Part shown: in pieces, positions 61,933 to 64,000 of the stretch
Layout of the letters: every line of letters starts with the position of its first letter
How positions within the stretch are numbered: the stretch's first letter is position 1
From: Haplosporangium gracile
Taxonomy: Eukaryota; Mortierellomycota; Mortierellomycetes; Mortierellales; Mortierellaceae
DNA length: 64,000 nt
Assembly (NCBI GenBank): GCA_015499985.1
Contig: JAAAUF010000013.1
Coordinates: 1 to 64,000 of the forward strand
Direction: 5' to 3'
Notes under the pieces: generated by a model
The model's database searches: none
The model's input: the letters and a program-made list of their open reading frames with translations, nothing else
Told to the model about the DNA's origin: nothing
Position numbers and translations under genes: made by a program

Positions 61933-64000
61933 ATGTCAACACACAATAATAACAACAACTACAACAACAACAACGACACAGTCCAAGAGGAGGATGACGC
62001 TCAATGGACAGACGAGGAAGTCGAAGATACTACCGAACAACATGAGGAAACAGAAGAAGCAGAGGCAGAAACAGAAAAGTCGTCTCCAGATTTGACGCTA
62101 CCCGTGGAACAAGTCGTCCGCGCAAAACGAACCAGCATGGAGCTGTCTCAATGGCGTGCAGACATGACAAGGCCAGAACACACTACCCATGGTACGAAAG
62201 CGAGCATCTCTCTTTTCTTCCTCTTTGCTTTCCCTTAGTCCTCTGTCTCTTCTTTTTTTTTGTTTTGGGTTTTGAGTTTTCGCTTGCCGAGTTATGTTTG
62301 TTGGATATTTCCCGACCGGGGGAAAGGGTCAAGCCAGAAGAAAAATAAGGGAGACTGGGTAACGCTAACTCCAAGACTCCAACAATTTTGTTTGCTCTTT
62401 CTCGATTATGCAGTGGCGAAACGATGGTACATGCGACCACCAACAGAGGACAGCTCTTTCGAAACCAAAGGCCATAACATGTAAGTGCGCACCACCTTGT
62501 TACCTTTTTTTTTTCTTTGTGAAATCTCACACATATTATTCCTCTTAGCTGCAAGTCTTGATTGTCGACTAATGAGTTTTTTTTGAAAAACGTTGTTTCT
62601 AGACTAGAGGAGCCATCACTCGTGGAATCAGGCACTCTGTGGGGTTCTGCACTGACATTCGAGGGTGTAGAAATTGGGTGGTACTGGATCGTAGTATGCG
62701 TGTCGCTCAAGAACCTGGACTATTCCAAGGTGTTCACGATGAACTTTGATGTCCAGCGAAAAAGTACCGGCCAGGATGAGTGGCTCATGACGGTAAGAGG
62801 GTTCTCTTTTTTTCATAACTGAGCGGTATATAACTTTTGCAAGTACGGACTTAAGTTCTCATGATTAAAATATTACTCTCTTGGGACTCAATTAAATAGG
62901 ACAACTCATGTGAAACGACGCTCCGGACAGAAGAACTCAGCGCGATTTGTAGGTGCAATCAACCCCCTTCCCTTCCTTGACTGGCCTCGTTTTTATTTTA
63001 TTCGATGGTCGGTCATTAACTTGCTTTTTCTTTTCCTTGTATTCGTATCATGCGCATGTCTTCTAGCGAAAGACGACTATGTGCGACTCAGGATACATCG
63101 TCAACTCTACATCGATGACATCGATGACTCCTGTCGGTTGGGGATAAACTTGACCAATACGGACGATAACGACAATGCAGGTTCGGTTGAAGTTCACTAT
63201 ATCGAGCTTGGGGCCAGCGCATTCGATTCGCCCTCTGGCGTCAAAGGTAAATTCAAACAAGATATTGTAGTTTATTGCATTGTCCTTGTTACAATGACAA
63301 TACACATGAGTGACGCACGCATGTCTAATACTCTTTATGCACCGATTGCCGCTTATAGACCATGTTATCTATGGAGATGGCGTTCCAGACTACTTCATCA
63401 GTGTCGGAGCCGACGAGCCTTCCCGAACAAAGGCGGTTACTATTTTCGCTTACGAAATATCGGATACCAAAAACCATGCCGCAACACTCCATTTCACACC
63501 AGGCGAAGGGCACATCAACCTCTGGGATCTGCGCGCTCCTGAAAACTACGTGGCAGGCAACAAAAAATCGCGACCCATCACTCGACCCATTGGTCGCGTC
63601 TCTTTTCGCGTTTCGCCCTTCCTGACCGCCCCGGAAAGTTTGAAGGAGTACTCGCCTATAATCGCCATCTCCAGTACTGGATCCCAGATTGTCGTAGGCT
63701 CCGAAAGGGAAACGGCGCACGGGATCCCTTTTCAGGTATTTAAAATGCCTCCTTCCAAAGAGATTTTGGATAAGGCTAACATTTACCCGCCAGCCACTCT
63801 CACCCGAGTCCCATCCATCTGCTCCGATCTGGCCAGTTACTATGGAATTGGAGTGTTCCACAGGATCGACCCCACCAACACTAACGAGAAGGATGAGCGG
63901 TTTATTATCTATAATGGCATCACGCTGGAGATGTACGACACAGAGTCCTGGTGCAGAATTTATCGCCTAGAACTGGGCTATCAACGAGGCGAGGAGTTCA
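61933..64000 (+). CDS. Second copy of the TRP-like channel gene, 5' part
   Basis: Exons 61933..62191, 62414..62480, 62603..62792, 62900..62948, 63067..63246 and 63359..64000 mirror the first six exons of the gene at 50351-56429. The window ends after about 462 codons. Translations of the coding parts I compared are identical to the first copy. The one mismatch seen within the gene span is in intron 1 (62262). The gene is head-to-head with copy 1 and both share the same palindromic upstream region, including the TATA motif. Whether it is complete depends on how far the right arm extends. Confidence 0.85.

Larger units (their letters stand above)
59212..64000 (-). repeat. Right arm of the giant palindrome
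   Basis: The reverse complement of 54362-59150, running to the last base of the window. It begins AGAAATCTAT, the complement of the left arm's last ten bases. Confidence 0.97.

Overview
The window is fungal nuclear DNA. Genes are interrupted by short GT-AG introns, coding is on both strands, and intergenic DNA is rich in simple repeats. The gene set includes an HDEL-tailed BiP, ABCC transporters, a secreted histidine acid phosphatase and an S28 protease. A Crypton-type tyrosine recombinase with a GCR1-like C-terminus, Q-rich proteins and multi-intron genes suggest an early-diverging fungus, most likely Mortierellaceae-like. That assignment is inference; no marker sequence proves it.

Layout. 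0-4 kb: the 5' end of an unknown minus-strand gene, a small hAT-type MITE and a hairpin, then threonyl-tRNA synthetase with a mitochondrial-type leader. 4-6.7 kb: a decayed ABCC transporter abutting a fragment of an acid phosphatase gene. 8.3-9.8 kb: an intact acid phosphatase. 10-13.3 kb: a large Q-rich protein (minus strand). 15.7-20.8 kb: an oversized S28 peptidase. 21.3-25.2 kb: a Crypton-like recombinase with one nonsense codon. 25.2-27.8 kb: an accessory stretch with two candidate small secreted cysteine proteins and a broken membrane-protein gene. 27.9-29.7 kb: mitochondrial 3-methylglutaconyl-CoA hydratase (AUH type). 30-31.1 kb: an acidic protein of unknown function. 32-44.4 kb: two full-length ABCC transporters in tandem (minus strand). 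44.8-45.9 kb: an Ala-rich membrane-like protein. 46.6-49.1 kb: BiP/Kar2. 50.4-56.4 kb: a 12-exon TRP-like cation channel with a WD40-like N-terminal half.

The most striking structure is a giant palindrome. From 54,362 to the window end at 64,000 the sequence folds on an axis at 59,181. Two arms of at least 4,789 bp are separated by a 61-nt spacer. All paired features I checked obey one coordinate sum (118,362), so no net indel was seen. I saw only five mismatches, and four of them lie within about 155 bp of the axis. The right arm carries a second copy of the channel gene's 5' part, head-to-head with the first. Each arm also holds a 663-bp element bounded by 74-bp inverted repeats next to the axis. 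The structure is either a natural inverted duplication or an assembly/library fold-back; the sequence alone cannot settle which.

Exon boundaries come from reading-frame continuity, GT/AG sites and, for the ABC genes, comparison between paralogs within the window. No database search was possible.
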